Assembly (NCBI GenBank): GCA_019155185.1
Contig: CM032794.1
Location: forward strand, 15,478,721 to 15,542,720
Source: Beaufortia kweichowensis
Lineage: Eukaryota; Chordata; Actinopteri; Cypriniformes; Gastromyzontidae
DNA length: 64,000 nt
Reading direction: 5' to 3'
The notes below the pieces were generated by a model. It was not told where the DNA came from. It did no database searches and saw only the letters and a list, made by a program, of their open reading frames with translations. This document shows positions 13,801 to 24,459 of the stretch, piece after piece. Numbering within the stretch: the stretch's first letter is position 1; every line of letters starts with the position of its first letter. The translations under genes and the position numbers were made by a program.

Positions 13801-14900
13801 TTACTCACCCCATCCACCCCCTTCCAACCTATATCAATCTTTCTCTTCAATAAAAAAAAACAATGCAGAATGCTAATCATCGTTTTTATCATTTCTCTTT
13901 GTGTCCTATGAACATGAGGGTGTAAATGTTGACACTTTTTTTCAGAGGGAACTATCCATGTGAGATATAGTTAAATACTTTCAATTGATTTAATTTGGAA
14001 TCAGTCAGCTGACTGGTCCATTTAGCATATTCAGTCTGTCACAATCACTTATGTCATCTCTTCACTTACACTATCTTGACATTACCTGTTGTCTAATAAT
14101 AGGCATCACTTCAATATAATTTATTCCCACACTGCTCATTTTCAATTCATGAACGAAAGAACCTGTGAGAGGAGCACTGCTGAATCTTCCTCAACAAGGG
14201 TCCAATGCTTTATAATCATATAATTTTCCATATCCACACAGTACAGAAAGGCAAGAACCTTTATGGTTTTTCAAAGAATATCATAGTGCATTGTACAAAA
14301 ACATGTCACTACCAGGGTACCATTTCCAAAAAACATGTCCATGGTACATTTTTGTTAGTGGCGATATCAGTAGCCAGTTCATCATACCTCATTGAATCGA
14401 GCACAGAAGATTGCCTTATGTTCCACTTGTCAGACTTTCATTTGTCCACTAGCCTTAAGCTTCCCCCTCAGGAAATTTGATCAAGTCTTGCTAACATATC
14501 ACTGTTAGCCCAACACGCCTCTATGTGTACAAACCTGTGCTGCTCTAGCAGACAAATCTACACAGGAAGGGGTTGGCATTACTAAAACAAAGAGTAGCGT
14601 GTTTACAAGTGCAAAAACAAGCACATTACAATCAAACAATGCCACACCGGCCCGATCCCCCGTCAACCTCACTCTCCTCAGCAAATGCCCGGGGGATTCC
14701 AAACCTTCCTTCATGTTCAAAGATTATCAGTTAATCCAAAATGTGCCTAAAACACACCAGCAAAAAAAAAAAGTAGGAATGAGCCAGGAAAGCGAGGGGG
14801 GGTCGTGTGGAGACAGGGTGTTTGGGTTTTTATTTATTTGTTGGCTTTCATATTAATCCATTGGAACACCACACCGTTTTTTCCTTCTTTTTTCGAAGGG
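10800..14900. other. Noncoding stretch, no recognised gene
   Basis: Mostly AT-rich sequence with short CA tracts (for example near 13257-13280). Open frames of 60-93 codons occur on both strands and overlap one another; none shows a known motif or coherent splice pattern. Nothing more can be supported. Confidence 0.4.
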
Positions 14901-14929
14901 GTTGGGGGGTGGATGGGGCATGTGTAAAT

Positions 14930-15340
14930 GTTTTAGAACCATTAAACGGGAGATGAAAGTTTCAATGGATGGCATGCGAGAGTATTAATTGTAAAGGCCA
15001 TTATTTGGTGTCCATGAGGCTGAATCAGCTTACCCACTCCATTCCCCCATTTGCATACAAAATGCTTTATTTTGGCAATCAATGAAAGTGCTCCACTGTA
15101 TGTGTGGCTTATCACATGCTTGCAGGGAACGGATTCCTTCGCCATCTCGTTAAATTCTGTTGATGCAGAACAATTTGAAACATGGCACAGGCTGCAATGA
15201 CATTTAAAGATGCCTCGGCTTAATTATATTTTGCAAACATTTGGGTTGTTTTTCCTCGGGGATAAAGTGTCTCCACTACAAAGTTAACTTGTTAATATTT
15301 CGGCGAAGAAGCACCCTCTCTCTCTCTTTTTATTATCATT
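14930..15340. promoter_or_regulatory. Strong candidate conserved noncoding element
   Basis: About 400 bp free of repeats, bounded by low-complexity sequence on the left and a CT tract near 15315-15328 on the right. It contains a TTAATTA core at 15220-15226 and GCATACAAAATG near 15053. The texture is that of a deeply conserved developmental enhancer. Assignment to lmo1 or ric3 is inference. Confidence 0.4.
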
Positions 15341-15344
15341 ATCA

Positions 15345-16440
15345 CCTATTAGAACTAGTTAAGGGTATTCAAGGTGCCTGCCGAACACAAGAGAGGCACC
15401 AATAATACTTTCCTTCTGCCACTTTAAGACTAGAATGCAAAAGGAGCTTCAAATCCATCAGTGGCAAAACTAAAATTAATAATTTCACGTGTTCATCAAT
15501 AATGCAAAAATGAGACACTGAAGGCAAACAGAAATGTAACCTATTTAGCATCCTCTATTTTATCTAACCATGTGTTAATACATCTGAACAATCAGTTATT
15601 GGACATGCATACTGAATTTTAAATAAAGAGTGATATTTAGTATAAATAAAGAGAACACAAAAACATTTTCTTAACAAACTTCCAAAGAGGCCACAAGAAC
15701 CGTAAATAATACAAAACAAGTGCTAAAATAAGCTGAAATAAATCATAACAAACACGATTTTACTAAGCGTTTGGTTATTTTTATAATAAATATATATATA
15801 TTTTTATTGGTTCAAAGGTCTAGAAATTTGTATTGTGTAAAAACTGTAAGTGGAAATCCAATATGCTATGCATATCCGTAAATCATACATTCATCTGATT
15901 CGTGGCAATTTACTGTTGATGTGCACTGTAAACTTTTAATGCCAAAGTAGACATCATGTCCTACTCATTAATTAAACATCACACATTATGTATGCTGGAG
16001 AAGAGCTTTTACATCCGAAAGCCATATTCTAAGTGTCTTATATAAAACCATATAGCCTATACAGTGACTCATCTTCTATGTTTGATTCATATTGCGCATT
16101 AAAACAGCCTCTGCTTCTGGCAGCTCAGTCAGATAATCACACTTATTCTAAAGGCCCAACAAACACAAGTCACTTTGCTCTCAAATGTTTGGGATGCTGT
16201 GGGTTTTCTACCGTAGAAATGATTGTACAAACATTCGGATTTACAAAAGGATGTGCTAAAGCACTGAGAGTCATTTTGACTTCACTGTAAATCGCTGTAC
16301 ACTAACATCGATCAAGTTTATTAATGTACTCCTGAATGAAGGGGCTTATGTTGTGACTGGCAACAGAACATGAACATCATCCTCTAAAACTGTTACTTTC
16401 ACGGACACACGCACAGAAAAGGGGCATTTCGGAAAGTTCA
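15345..16440. other. AT-rich noncoding stretch
   Basis: AT-rich with no exon recognised and no clear repeat apart from short TA runs near 15785-15805. The 85-codon frame at 16033-16290 has no recognisable domain. Confidence 0.4.
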
Positions 16441-16487
16441 CCGACCATAGTGAGTTCTTTTTACAGTAGTTACGTTTTACTTCTTAC

Positions 16488-16530
16488 CTGTGGCATTGAA
16501 ATAACACGCTCCGATTATCTCCATCTCCAT
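16488..16530 (-). CDS. Possible first coding exon of an unrecognised minus-strand gene
   Basis: On the minus strand an ATG at 16530 (purine at -3, G at +4) opens a frame MEMEIIGACYFNAT and then meets a near-consensus donor, CACAG|GTAAGAA, with the exon ending at 16488 in phase 1. Upstream on that strand, 16560-16740, is the most CpG-rich patch of the first 20 kb. I do not recognise the peptide and found no matching downstream exon, so it may instead be a noncoding RNA exon or chance. If real, the gene would point away from ric3, whose coding start lies 4.4 kb away. Confidence 0.22.
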
Positions 16531-16554
16531 CTCTGATTACACTGTCCGTCACCT

Positions 16555-16745
16555 GTGCCTACGTGAACTTTAGGGCGGTATTTTAGTATTAGGGGGCGTG
16601 CCAAAGTTGCTACGTCGCAAAAACAAAAGCATTTAACCAACCAGCTGCGTTGGCAGTTGATTGACTGGACGAACGCGCAATCAGAACACTGTAGTTCAAA
16701 CGGATTGCACCTGTTTAACTGCTGGGCGTTACGTAATTATTATTC
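16555..16745. promoter_or_regulatory. CpG-rich patch, possible promoter
   Basis: This ~190-bp patch has several CpG dinucleotides (CTACGTCGC, GACGAACGCGC, TTACGTAAT) in surroundings that have almost none. It sits directly upstream of the candidate minus-strand exon ending at 16488. It could be a promoter or a CNE; sequence alone does not separate these. Confidence 0.3.
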
Positions 16746-16749
16746 ATGA

Positions 16750-19232
16750 ACAAGGTTGACGAAGTCAGATATGGTGATAAATTGATAATTCTTACTTTTT
16801 TATGTTTTTGCTGTTATTTCCACCAATGTTTTACCACTTCTTATAAATTACATTAAAATCATATTGTAAGTAAGTGAGAATACAAGTACTAAAAGGATGG
16901 AAAATGATAATAAAGAAATTTTATAAAATAAAAAATATAAATTACATTCAATTAAAACAATATTACCATTTTCTTTGAAAAAAAACATTTATAATATTTC
17001 TTAATAAACTGCTACGTTTTCATGTAGAAAAGTACCCAAGGACTTGACAAAAAAGTGTCCAAAAGTAGTGAGATTATTACAATTAATTAAAAGTAAGCAC
17101 TTTAATATTTCATTTTTAAAGTTTGTGGGTTTAACTATTTTAACTGTTTGTTAAGATATTTAAGATGGATGTATAAAAATGTACTGCATAGTAAAAAGAA
17201 CCAGGCATTACTGTCTGAGACAATGACTGACATTATTATACAGAGTCAGACTACATACATAACCAATATTGTTAAAAGCAATTTCAACTTTTGTTTCTCA
17301 AAATTGTAAATTGTGAGCTGAACATCCACTCCCACGTAGAAACCCACGTAAAAACAAACACTTGAAGAGTCCACATGTATTTGAAGCATTTATATTTCTT
17401 CCCGTAGGGCATGTGTGCACTTGTTATGCTGGTTTGCCCGTGGGTGGGTTTCTGCTAATATCCTTGTCTATGTGTTTATGCACAAGTGAGTGTGTGTCCG
17501 GCATTTCAAGTACGTGCAACTGAACCTGCAATTTCACAGTGCATCTCTCGCTGTGCCGCAGTGTCGTGCTGGTGAGGCACCTTAAATAATGTCATTTCCC
17601 CCCTACTGTTTGAGATCAAAGCTTCTATCAGCTGAACCTCTGCGCCTTCTCCACCCTCACAGTGGCCCTCTCCGCCTGCCCACACTCTCTCCACCACATA
17701 CAGCGTCCACCACAAAGATGCAGTTCATTGCCAAACAACTCTAGATGTCAAACAAAACCAATCAATTGCTCGTTTCCTGTGTGGAAACACAATTGGATAT
17801 GGTTTACCTTTGAAACGATAGGTCGGGCAATTACTTTGCTGTAAAGAATTTGCACCACTGGTTTGATTTGCTGGCATTTCTGCAATATATGAATTGTATA
17901 TGTGGTGTGATGTCTGTTATATGAAAACCTTGACATGCCTTGGCTTTATGAACAGTGTAAATGTAAACACTAGCAACAGCGTTTTTTCTTTCATGAAAAT
18001 TGTTTGTAGTGGATGCAACAAAACTAAAATGCACATCTAAAACCCAGAAGAACAGTAAATTAGGGTTAAATGTCAAACTTTTTAGTGAATGTTTTTAAAA
18101 ATATATTTTTGCAAAGGCATATAAGTTTTAAAAAGCTATTACAGTCTGGGAGAGGATACAGCTCATTTAACAAAAGTTAATTTTACCTTTGTTGCACCAT
18201 GTTGTCTCTATATGGCACTGTACATGGCCAAGTGTTCACAGTGGGAATCTATTAATAAATAGCCTGTTTTAGGCTTTTCAGCAAAATCAAATCAGAAACA
18301 ATTATAAAGCACAAAACATTTAATCAAACAGCAACAATATATATACAAATATTATAATTACTGAATTGAAATGTGACATTTTGGCCTCTCAAAACAGGTT
18401 AGGACCAGGAGTTTAAAACTAATGTAAAAAACACTTCAATTAATGCAATTAAATATTTGACTCCTAACCTCATAATTACTGAAATATATAACGCTTGTGA
18501 CAACTAGCCCCGGTGTAATTTGTCGGGGAGCAGCAGAGAGTAATGAGTTCCATGCTCTCTGGCTGTGGCCCAAACATAACACAGCTATAGATCAGATTAC
18601 TATTTACACTGCTTTTTGACCTTAATCAGGATCCAGATCTGCTGCCTCTCTTCACCGCATAATACATCTTCAACACATTCCCAGCACTGCCCAGTTATGT
18701 TTCATTGTCACACCTTTGACATCACTTCCTCTTTCTAAAGTCAGGAGACAGGTTGAAGGTCTGAGATTATTAATCTACCTTCGAACTTCTTTCCGACAAC
18801 ATCTCGATACCAGAAATGCTCAAGATTATTCAAAGTCTCATACATGCTGTCCTGCTCAGCTCATAGTAATAAATGGAGGATGACAATTGGGCAGTATCTC
18901 AAGGCCTGGCCCGCACAGACAAGCTTCCTCAGGTCCCCATTAATCCAGCACATTCACTCAGCATCACTGTCTCTACTCCATGAATATAAAGGCCCCTGGA
19001 TTTGTAACAGTATGTCCTTCACCACACTCGAGCCAGCTTCATTCCCATCAATATTAAATAAAAATTAAAGCCCACTCGATATACGGGAGTGTGCATTGAT
19101 TTAATATTTCACCCTACCAGTGAAAGAAGCCCTTGCTCCTGCACTCAACTTGCAATTTGGAAATAAATTGACTGATTTAGACAGAGCCAGAAAGAGAGAA
19201 AGAGACAAAGAGAGAGAGAAAGAGAGACAAAG

Positions 19233-19296
<64 letters not shown>

Positions 19297-20630
19297 TGAA
19301 CTGCCATCACTGAGTAAGGTGACATTGCACAACAAATCACTTGCATGAATATAGAGAAAGAAAACGATTGCTATTTCTAAAAAGCAATTTTGTTTGGCGA
19401 AGGTGTGTTGATTGCCATGTATGTGAAACTATCGCTCATACGACAGAAAGGGGCAGAAGTATTTCATGAGACTCTATGGCATATTTTGCTATTAGCATAA
19501 ACAATATAAGGTCTAAGACTTTAATACAAAAGGAGGCAAAATGTTTTTTTAAATCATCAAAGGCAGCATTCTGCAGAGGCTTTTGTGGTTCCATGCAGTG
19601 TCGGACATAGTGTGGCTTTTGCGGCAATGTGCCCGTTGTACTTAAATTGAGCCTAATGAAGAATAATTAGGTAGTTAAAACATTGATAACAAAGCAGCTC
19701 AGTAAACAGATAAAAGATGAGCTGGCCTGCTGGTGGAGTTTGAGCACTACAGGCACACACACACACACACAATCGCAAACCTTTGCAATACTGAACTTAA
19801 GGGCCAATTCACTATCCCAATTTCCCCACTTTGCTTTGAAAACTGGAAAGATTTTTCCTTGTGCTTATTAAGGGCTGCAGCCTGCATGTGGTGAACCTCA
19901 AGGTTTATTATGTTTCTTTTGGAATGATTATAAATGTACAATATGCTATTTTAACTACTCTCCACTAACAATGTATTTTTAGAGCTTAGTGAGGGCTTGT
20001 AAAGAATATTTTAACAGTACAACAATAACTTAGTATGGGAATGAAAATGATTTTGTAGCCTGTTTACAACTAACTGGCTTGGTTTAAATAAGAGGAATAG
20101 AGCTGGGATTGGAATAAAACATTTGAATTAAACCCTTTGATCATCTATAGATACTGTTGAAAAATTTTTTTAAAAAATCTTAACTGGTTTTAAAGACCCA
20201 AATTTGACTATCCCATGTTTCACAGACCACTGATAATAATAGGCCTATGGCAAATAATATTGAAAGCCAATGCTGACAATCTTAGTAAGGAAATATACTT
20301 GCTATTAGAAATAATATATCATTAGAAATATAAATCATAAAACAACTACTTAAAAATATAAGCTTCATCACACTGTTGTTAAACAAGAAGCATAGATGTC
20401 ATGTGACAATAAGCTATACCAGCTATAATGTATAAAAATATACATTTATTTGTTTATTGAATTCATTATAAACTATAACTTTCATAAGAAAAAACGGATT
20501 GTTGACGCACTATAAAAAGTGCATGCCATCAATTCCTTAAGCACGAGTTCTCATAAACGTTATGATCACGAAAGCACTGCCATCTAGTGTAAGAGTCAGT
20601 GAATTACAACAAGAACTGTATAACAACAAC
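16750..20630. other. Noncoding stretch upstream of ric3
   Basis: Very AT-rich from 16750 to 17300 and again from 18050 to 18480. Between 18510 and 18760 is a repeat-poor CNE-like block that includes a T-box-like TCACACCT. A GA microsatellite (19191-19291) and a CA microsatellite (about 19753-19771) follow. No exon recognised. Confidence 0.4.
19191..19291 (+). repeat. GA microsatellite
   Basis: Imperfect AGAGA/AAGAGAC sequence runs into a pure GA stretch from about 19236 to 19291. The open frame of serine/leucine repeats on the other strand is only its translation. Confidence 0.9.
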
Positions 20631-20633
20631 GTC

Positions 20634-20711
<78 letters not shown>
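20634..20711 (+). repeat. AAT microsatellite upstream of ric3
   Basis: About 26 uninterrupted AAT/ATA units end 197 bp before the ric3 start codon. It is likely to be length-polymorphic and lies in the presumed promoter or leader region of ric3. Confidence 0.95.
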
Positions 20712-20712
<1 letters not shown>

Positions 20713-20908
20713 CAAAAAACTGTTTTTGTTGAACCAGGCACGAATGTGATTTAATGCGTCATATCTGATCCGGATGACGGATTCATGTTTTCAGTCATTT
20801 CCGCTCCATCAAGTCAACAGGATACAGCTATCGTAGAAGTGAGGTTGATGCTGTTTACTGTTTTTAAGCTTGTTTTGCTCAACGTCACGTTTCCATTCTG
20901 GTATCGAA
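20712..20908 (+). promoter_or_regulatory. ric3 presumed leader/promoter
   Basis: The 197 bp between the AAT repeat and the ric3 ATG must hold at least part of the 5' UTR. An out-of-frame ATG at 20785 opens an 81-codon frame that runs past the ric3 start to 21030; if included in the mRNA it would act as an overlapping upstream ORF. No clear TATA box was found at a convincing distance. Confidence 0.4.
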
Positions 20909-21026
20909 ATGGCTATTTCAACATGTCAGAAGATCACTTTCATCTCTTGCATGGTCCTCTGTTTGTCTTTATTTCTACCAAAAATGTTTTTACCCAGAGA
21001 GAAGAAAGAAAAAATGAACTCGGAGG
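20909..21026 (+). CDS. ric3: ric3 coding exon 1
   Basis: Encodes residues 1-39: N-terminal signal-anchor segment, then the basic PREKKEK patch. Ends in phase 1 at the donor GTAAGG. An upstream in-frame extension has no ATG. Confidence 0.92.
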
Positions 21027-24000
21027 GTAAGGTCGTGTCAGAAATCCCTCATCCCTGATGTATTACCAGACAATAGAAATGTTGATTGTGACCATCTCTG
21101 TGATCTCTGTCCCTTTAGATCCCCTGTTACCCTCTACAGAATGTGCCTGTAACATGTGAGGATCACGTCCCCAATGTCATTTCTTACATAGTTTCCCGTA
21201 TTTGTTTATGGTTCCTAATGGCACCTTTTATGTCTTACAAAACGTTACCATGGTAAAATCAAATAATAATTAAATATCTAAATTGTTAAATATATTGTCT
21301 TAGTTAATCAGATTATTTCTGTTCTGGTTTTACAGTAGTCAATTTCAAGTAACCAAATTCTCCTACAGTTACAGTAACTGCAATAATCATTTTATAATAG
21401 TGGAAACTGTGGTTACCATGGTCATTTTAAAATATTATTAAAGAATATTTGTGTATACTAATGTATGCTGCTTTGGGTCCCGTTAATTCCTTTAAAGAAA
21501 ACTGATGCTTGATTGTATATTAAATAAATTGTTTTGTTTTTTACTTTAAAGTTGGACCAGGACATTTTCCTCCCCTACGACATGGTTATTCATTCTCTGA
21601 AGATCAGGTTGACTGGAACACAGAGTCTCATTACGCCAAACACTACAATCCAGAGGCTTTTTCCAGAGTAAAGAGTGTTGCCAAGCCAAATCTTCTGGTT
21701 CAGGTCATTCCTGTGTATGGTTTTGGGATCTTCCTTTATATCATTTACCTGTTCTTTAAGGTGAGATAATAGAAAACTATTTCAATCTGATCTCTTCAGC
21801 AGCACTGCAGTACTGACACCAGAGACAATATAACATATGTTTTAATATGTTCTGCTGTAGTCATTGTTTGATATGGCTACACATACTGTATAGTACTCGT
21901 AGTAGTAGTAAACCAATGAAATATAGCTTTTTATCTTTTACCAAATATACCTTAAATCTTTTATTAGCTGACCTCCAAGGACAAACCTCACAGACAAGGG
22001 TGCAGATTCCCCATACTACAGCCAGAACATACATTGGAAGAGATGCGTGAGTTTCATATTATATTACCTCTGAAAACATAATCTACCTTGTAAAAATGTT
22101 AGTGTCAAGTTAATGTTAATGTTTAACATGGCTAAACCATAGATAAGTTAGATCAAGATTCTGTCTAAGATCTGGGAAGCTTTGTTCTCTTCTTTTGTTA
22201 GACAAGGATTAGCAATCAAGTAATGTTCTATAAGCTTAGCAGCACCTAATAGCACTTGGATCAGTACAAAGTGGTTTAGCTCTTTCATTAAATGGATGCC
22301 AAAGGGGGGAGAAAGCAAATGTGACAGAGCAATTAGCACTGCACTCAATCTTTCCACCATTTGTGTTATCAAATTATTCTTACAAAATTAATAAATAAAC
22401 AAAAATGAATAAATCATCATAGGATCTACATATGTGACAAATACAGTCACTATACTCACTATATCTGAAGGTATTTACAACTTTCCATTGTCTCCCTGTC
22501 AGCTGCTTGTCAACTGCCGGCCAGAACGAGTGAAAGAACGAAAGAAAAAAAGTTGTCTAAAGTTGTCCACCCATCTGTCAGGTAAATATGTTCTCACCTC
22601 ACTGATCAAAGAGCTCACAGCACTGACACATCCCTTATAACTTTTCATGGAACTTTTTCATGGAAAGGAGAAAGGGGAACCAAGCAGCCTTACTTATGCT
22701 CTATGTATGCTCAATGTACTCTTTGCAGATACAAATCCATAAAATGAAATATAAATGTATATATTTTCCCAAAGATTTCGTAAACTCTGCATTGTTCACA
22801 TTACTTGCACTATTTAAAACCATATCTACTGTATGTAGATACAGTATAGATACAGTACTAATCAGCTGTAATTAGTGACAACTCTATGGGTGGTTTGCTT
22901 TACTAGTTAAGTTCTACTACTGAAGCTTCACCTTAGTGCCACTGCTTCCCAGATTTTTTACTTTTGAATAATTAGGCCTATTTTAATTTGTTCTGCAGCT
23001 TCATGATGAACATAAATTTTTTACATTTCGACTGTGTTGAGGATGTGATTTGTAAGTTGTTCTAAGGTAGTCTCAGCACCTATTCTTTTTCCCTGCTTCA
23101 GGTCATGCAGGGGAACACGGAGGCGGGAGGAGAAGAAGCTGAAGCAGTTGAGGGAGATCACTCAAATGATGCGGGAGAGACAGCTGCGAGAAGGAGTCAC
23201 ACCAGAAGAGGAGGCCGAGGAAGCCCCCTACACAGCAGACTGGGAAGGTATACCTCATGGTTTTGTATTAGGAACTAACACTATGTTTTCAGGTAGTGAA
23301 ACCTATTATTTGTTGTGTACAAAGGCTATCCGGAGGAAACCTACCCAGAGTATGATCTGCCCTGCCGCAGACGCAGGTATCCTAGTGTTATACTGGAAGA
23401 ACCAGACGTAGTTATTCCAACAGCTGAGGAGCTCGCTGAGCGAATGGAGAAGGAAGAGGAAGAAGAGGAACCTGCTGACAATGAGAACAAAGTTAAAGAA
23501 GAGATTCTTGGAGAAAATAAAGAAGAAAATGACGAAAAGGAAGATGAACAAGAGGAGGAAGATGAAGAGGATGAAGAAGACAATGATGAAGATGAGGAAG
23601 AGGACATTGGAGAGGACCAGCCCTGTCTTCCAAAAAGTTTTGACGAGGATGATGAGAAACTTAACTACCTAGGTACAAGAGAAGATACACAAAAACCAAG
23701 CAGGAGACGACAAATCACCTTTAGCGACCACAGACATGTCTTTCATTATCCAAAGGGTGGAGCTGTTGGCTGCCAGTATGAGGAAGAGGAGGAGGAAGAA
23801 CATGAAGAAGAAGATGAACAGGAGGATGAAGAAAATGAAGAGGAAGACAATAGTGATGATGAGGACTATGAAGAGGGGGAAGATCAGAATAATGAAGAAC
23901 GGCAGAGTGAAAGAGAGGAGGGGAAGGAAGAAGACCCGCTGATGGAAGCTGAGAGTCTTGGTTTTAATGATGATGTTGAGTGTGATCCTGAGGAACAGGA

Positions 24001-24133
24001 AGTGGATCTCATTGACTTCCTTCAAACATACCAACCTGAGGTAACCATCATCTCCAGTCAGTCACAGTCTATCAAACCTCAGGCACCTGGAACGCTTAGA
24101 ATGCGAAACAAGAAAATAAAGGTTAAGAAATGA
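20909..24133 (+). CDS. ric3: ric3: ER chaperone of nicotinic acetylcholine receptors (476 aa, 6 exons)
   Basis: Joined coding exons: 20909-21026, 21552-21760, 21968-22046, 22503-22581, 23111-23247, 23325-24133. All introns are GT-AG and phases agree, giving 1431 nt. RIC3 is an ER membrane protein that promotes folding and assembly of nicotinic receptors. Seen here: a hydrophobic N-terminal segment (residues 9-24) ending in the family's LPK motif; a second membrane segment (about 91-108) containing the family signature VYGFGIFLY; a basic/helical stretch with KKLKQLREIT (about 171-180) and EEAEEAPY; and DWEGYPEETYP at the exon 5/6 junction, a RIC3 hallmark. The C-terminal half has two long Glu/Asp-rich tracts (about 249-315 and 360-425) and a basic tail. 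The coiled coil usual after the second membrane segment is not recognisable; exon 4 encodes a basic peptide instead. The ATG at 20909 fits the family's MA-S start. It converges with tub, as in human. Confidence 0.93.
21552..21760 (+). CDS. ric3: ric3 coding exon 2
   Basis: Acceptor TTTAAAG, donor AAG|GTGAGA. Encodes residues 40-109, including VIPVYGFGIFLYIIYLFF, the second membrane segment and the best-conserved stretch of RIC3. Confidence 0.95.
21968..22046 (+). CDS. ric3: ric3 coding exon 3
   Basis: Acceptor TTTTATTAG, donor ATGC|GTGAGT, phase 0 to phase 1. Encodes LTSKDKPHRQG and then LQPEHTLEEM. The position matches the RIC3 exon following the membrane segment, but the sequence is weakly conserved. 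Confidence 0.85.
22503..22581 (+). CDS. ric3: ric3 coding exon 4 (divergent)
   Basis: Acceptor after a pyrimidine tract (TCTCCCTGTCAG) and donor CAG|GTAAAT. The phase (1 in, 2 out) fits both neighbours exactly. The peptide (PACQLPARTSERTKEKKLSK and a short tail) is basic and does not resemble the usual RIC3 coiled coil, so this exon is the least certain of the set. Confidence 0.6.
23111..23247 (+). CDS. ric3: ric3 coding exon 5
   Basis: Acceptor CATGCAG, donor GGAAG|GTATAC. Encodes the lysine/arginine-rich helix leading into QLREITQMM and then EEEAEEAPYTADWEG, all typical of RIC3. Confidence 0.93.
23325..24133 (+). CDS. ric3: ric3 coding exon 6 (terminal, acidic)
   Basis: Begins after GTGTACAAAG and completes the GYPEETYP motif. 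It then runs through AEELAERMEKEE and two acidic tracts to a TGA at 24131-24133. Most of the frame is GAA/GAG/GAT codons, which is why the opposite strand shows long serine- or phenylalanine-rich shadow frames. Confidence 0.93.
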
Positions 24134-24360
24134 GCAACCTCTCAAAATAAGCTGCAACACTTACCTGTAGTACCTTACTGTGACTCTTTGTAACCATTGT
24201 GATTTCTGATCAAAATAAGAGTTCCAATCGTTTTAAGAACAGTTACCAAAATGTTTTTTGTTTATTAATATTCTTGTTTCATGTGATGTAATGGTTTATA
24301 GGACACTTTCCCCAAAGAAAATTGTAAGCCAATAAAATGTTAGTAAACATAAATGGCTTT
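24134..24360 (+). other. ric3 3' UTR
   Basis: Short AT-rich 3' UTR between the TGA and the AATAAA at 24331-24336; cleavage is expected roughly 15-25 nt beyond it. Confidence 0.65.
24331..24336 (+). terminator. ric3 poly(A) signal AATAAA
   Basis: Canonical hexamer in GCCAATAAAATG, about 200 nt after the stop codon and the first such signal downstream of it on the plus strand. Confidence 0.7.
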
Positions 24361-24452
24361 GTGTGCATATAATCTCATATGTACTGCATCTGTAAGTACA
24401 ATAATATACTCATGCTAAATATCTAAGATGTGAAAAGTCACTGGAGTTCAGA

Positions 24453-24458
24453 TTTATT
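24453..24458 (-). terminator. Candidate tub poly(A) signal
   Basis: TTTATT on the plus strand (AATAAA on the minus strand), the first canonical signal I find in the 2.6 kb after the tub stop codon. A second lies at 24261-24266, inside the ric3 3' UTR. ATTAAA variants (TTTAAT on the plus strand) also occur closer to the stop, for example near 24717, so a shorter 3' UTR is possible. Confidence 0.4.
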
Positions 24459-24459
24459 T

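Noticed and set aside
19101..19346. Serine/leucine-repeat minus-strand frame
   Set aside because: It is a translation of the GA microsatellite.
1..20000. Coding exons of lmo1 expected from synteny
   Set aside because: I looked for LIM-domain cysteine patterns and the conserved CAGCNRKI and KYWHEDC motifs on both strands and found none, so lmo1 is not claimed in the window.
22148..22372. 74-codon minus-strand frame in ric3 intron 3
   Set aside because: It is antisense to ric3 with no known domain; it was considered as a missing coiled-coil exon but lies on the wrong strand.
23341..24034. Long minus-strand frames rich in serine or phenylalanine/isoleucine
   Set aside because: They are reverse translations of the GAA/GAG-rich terminal exon of ric3.
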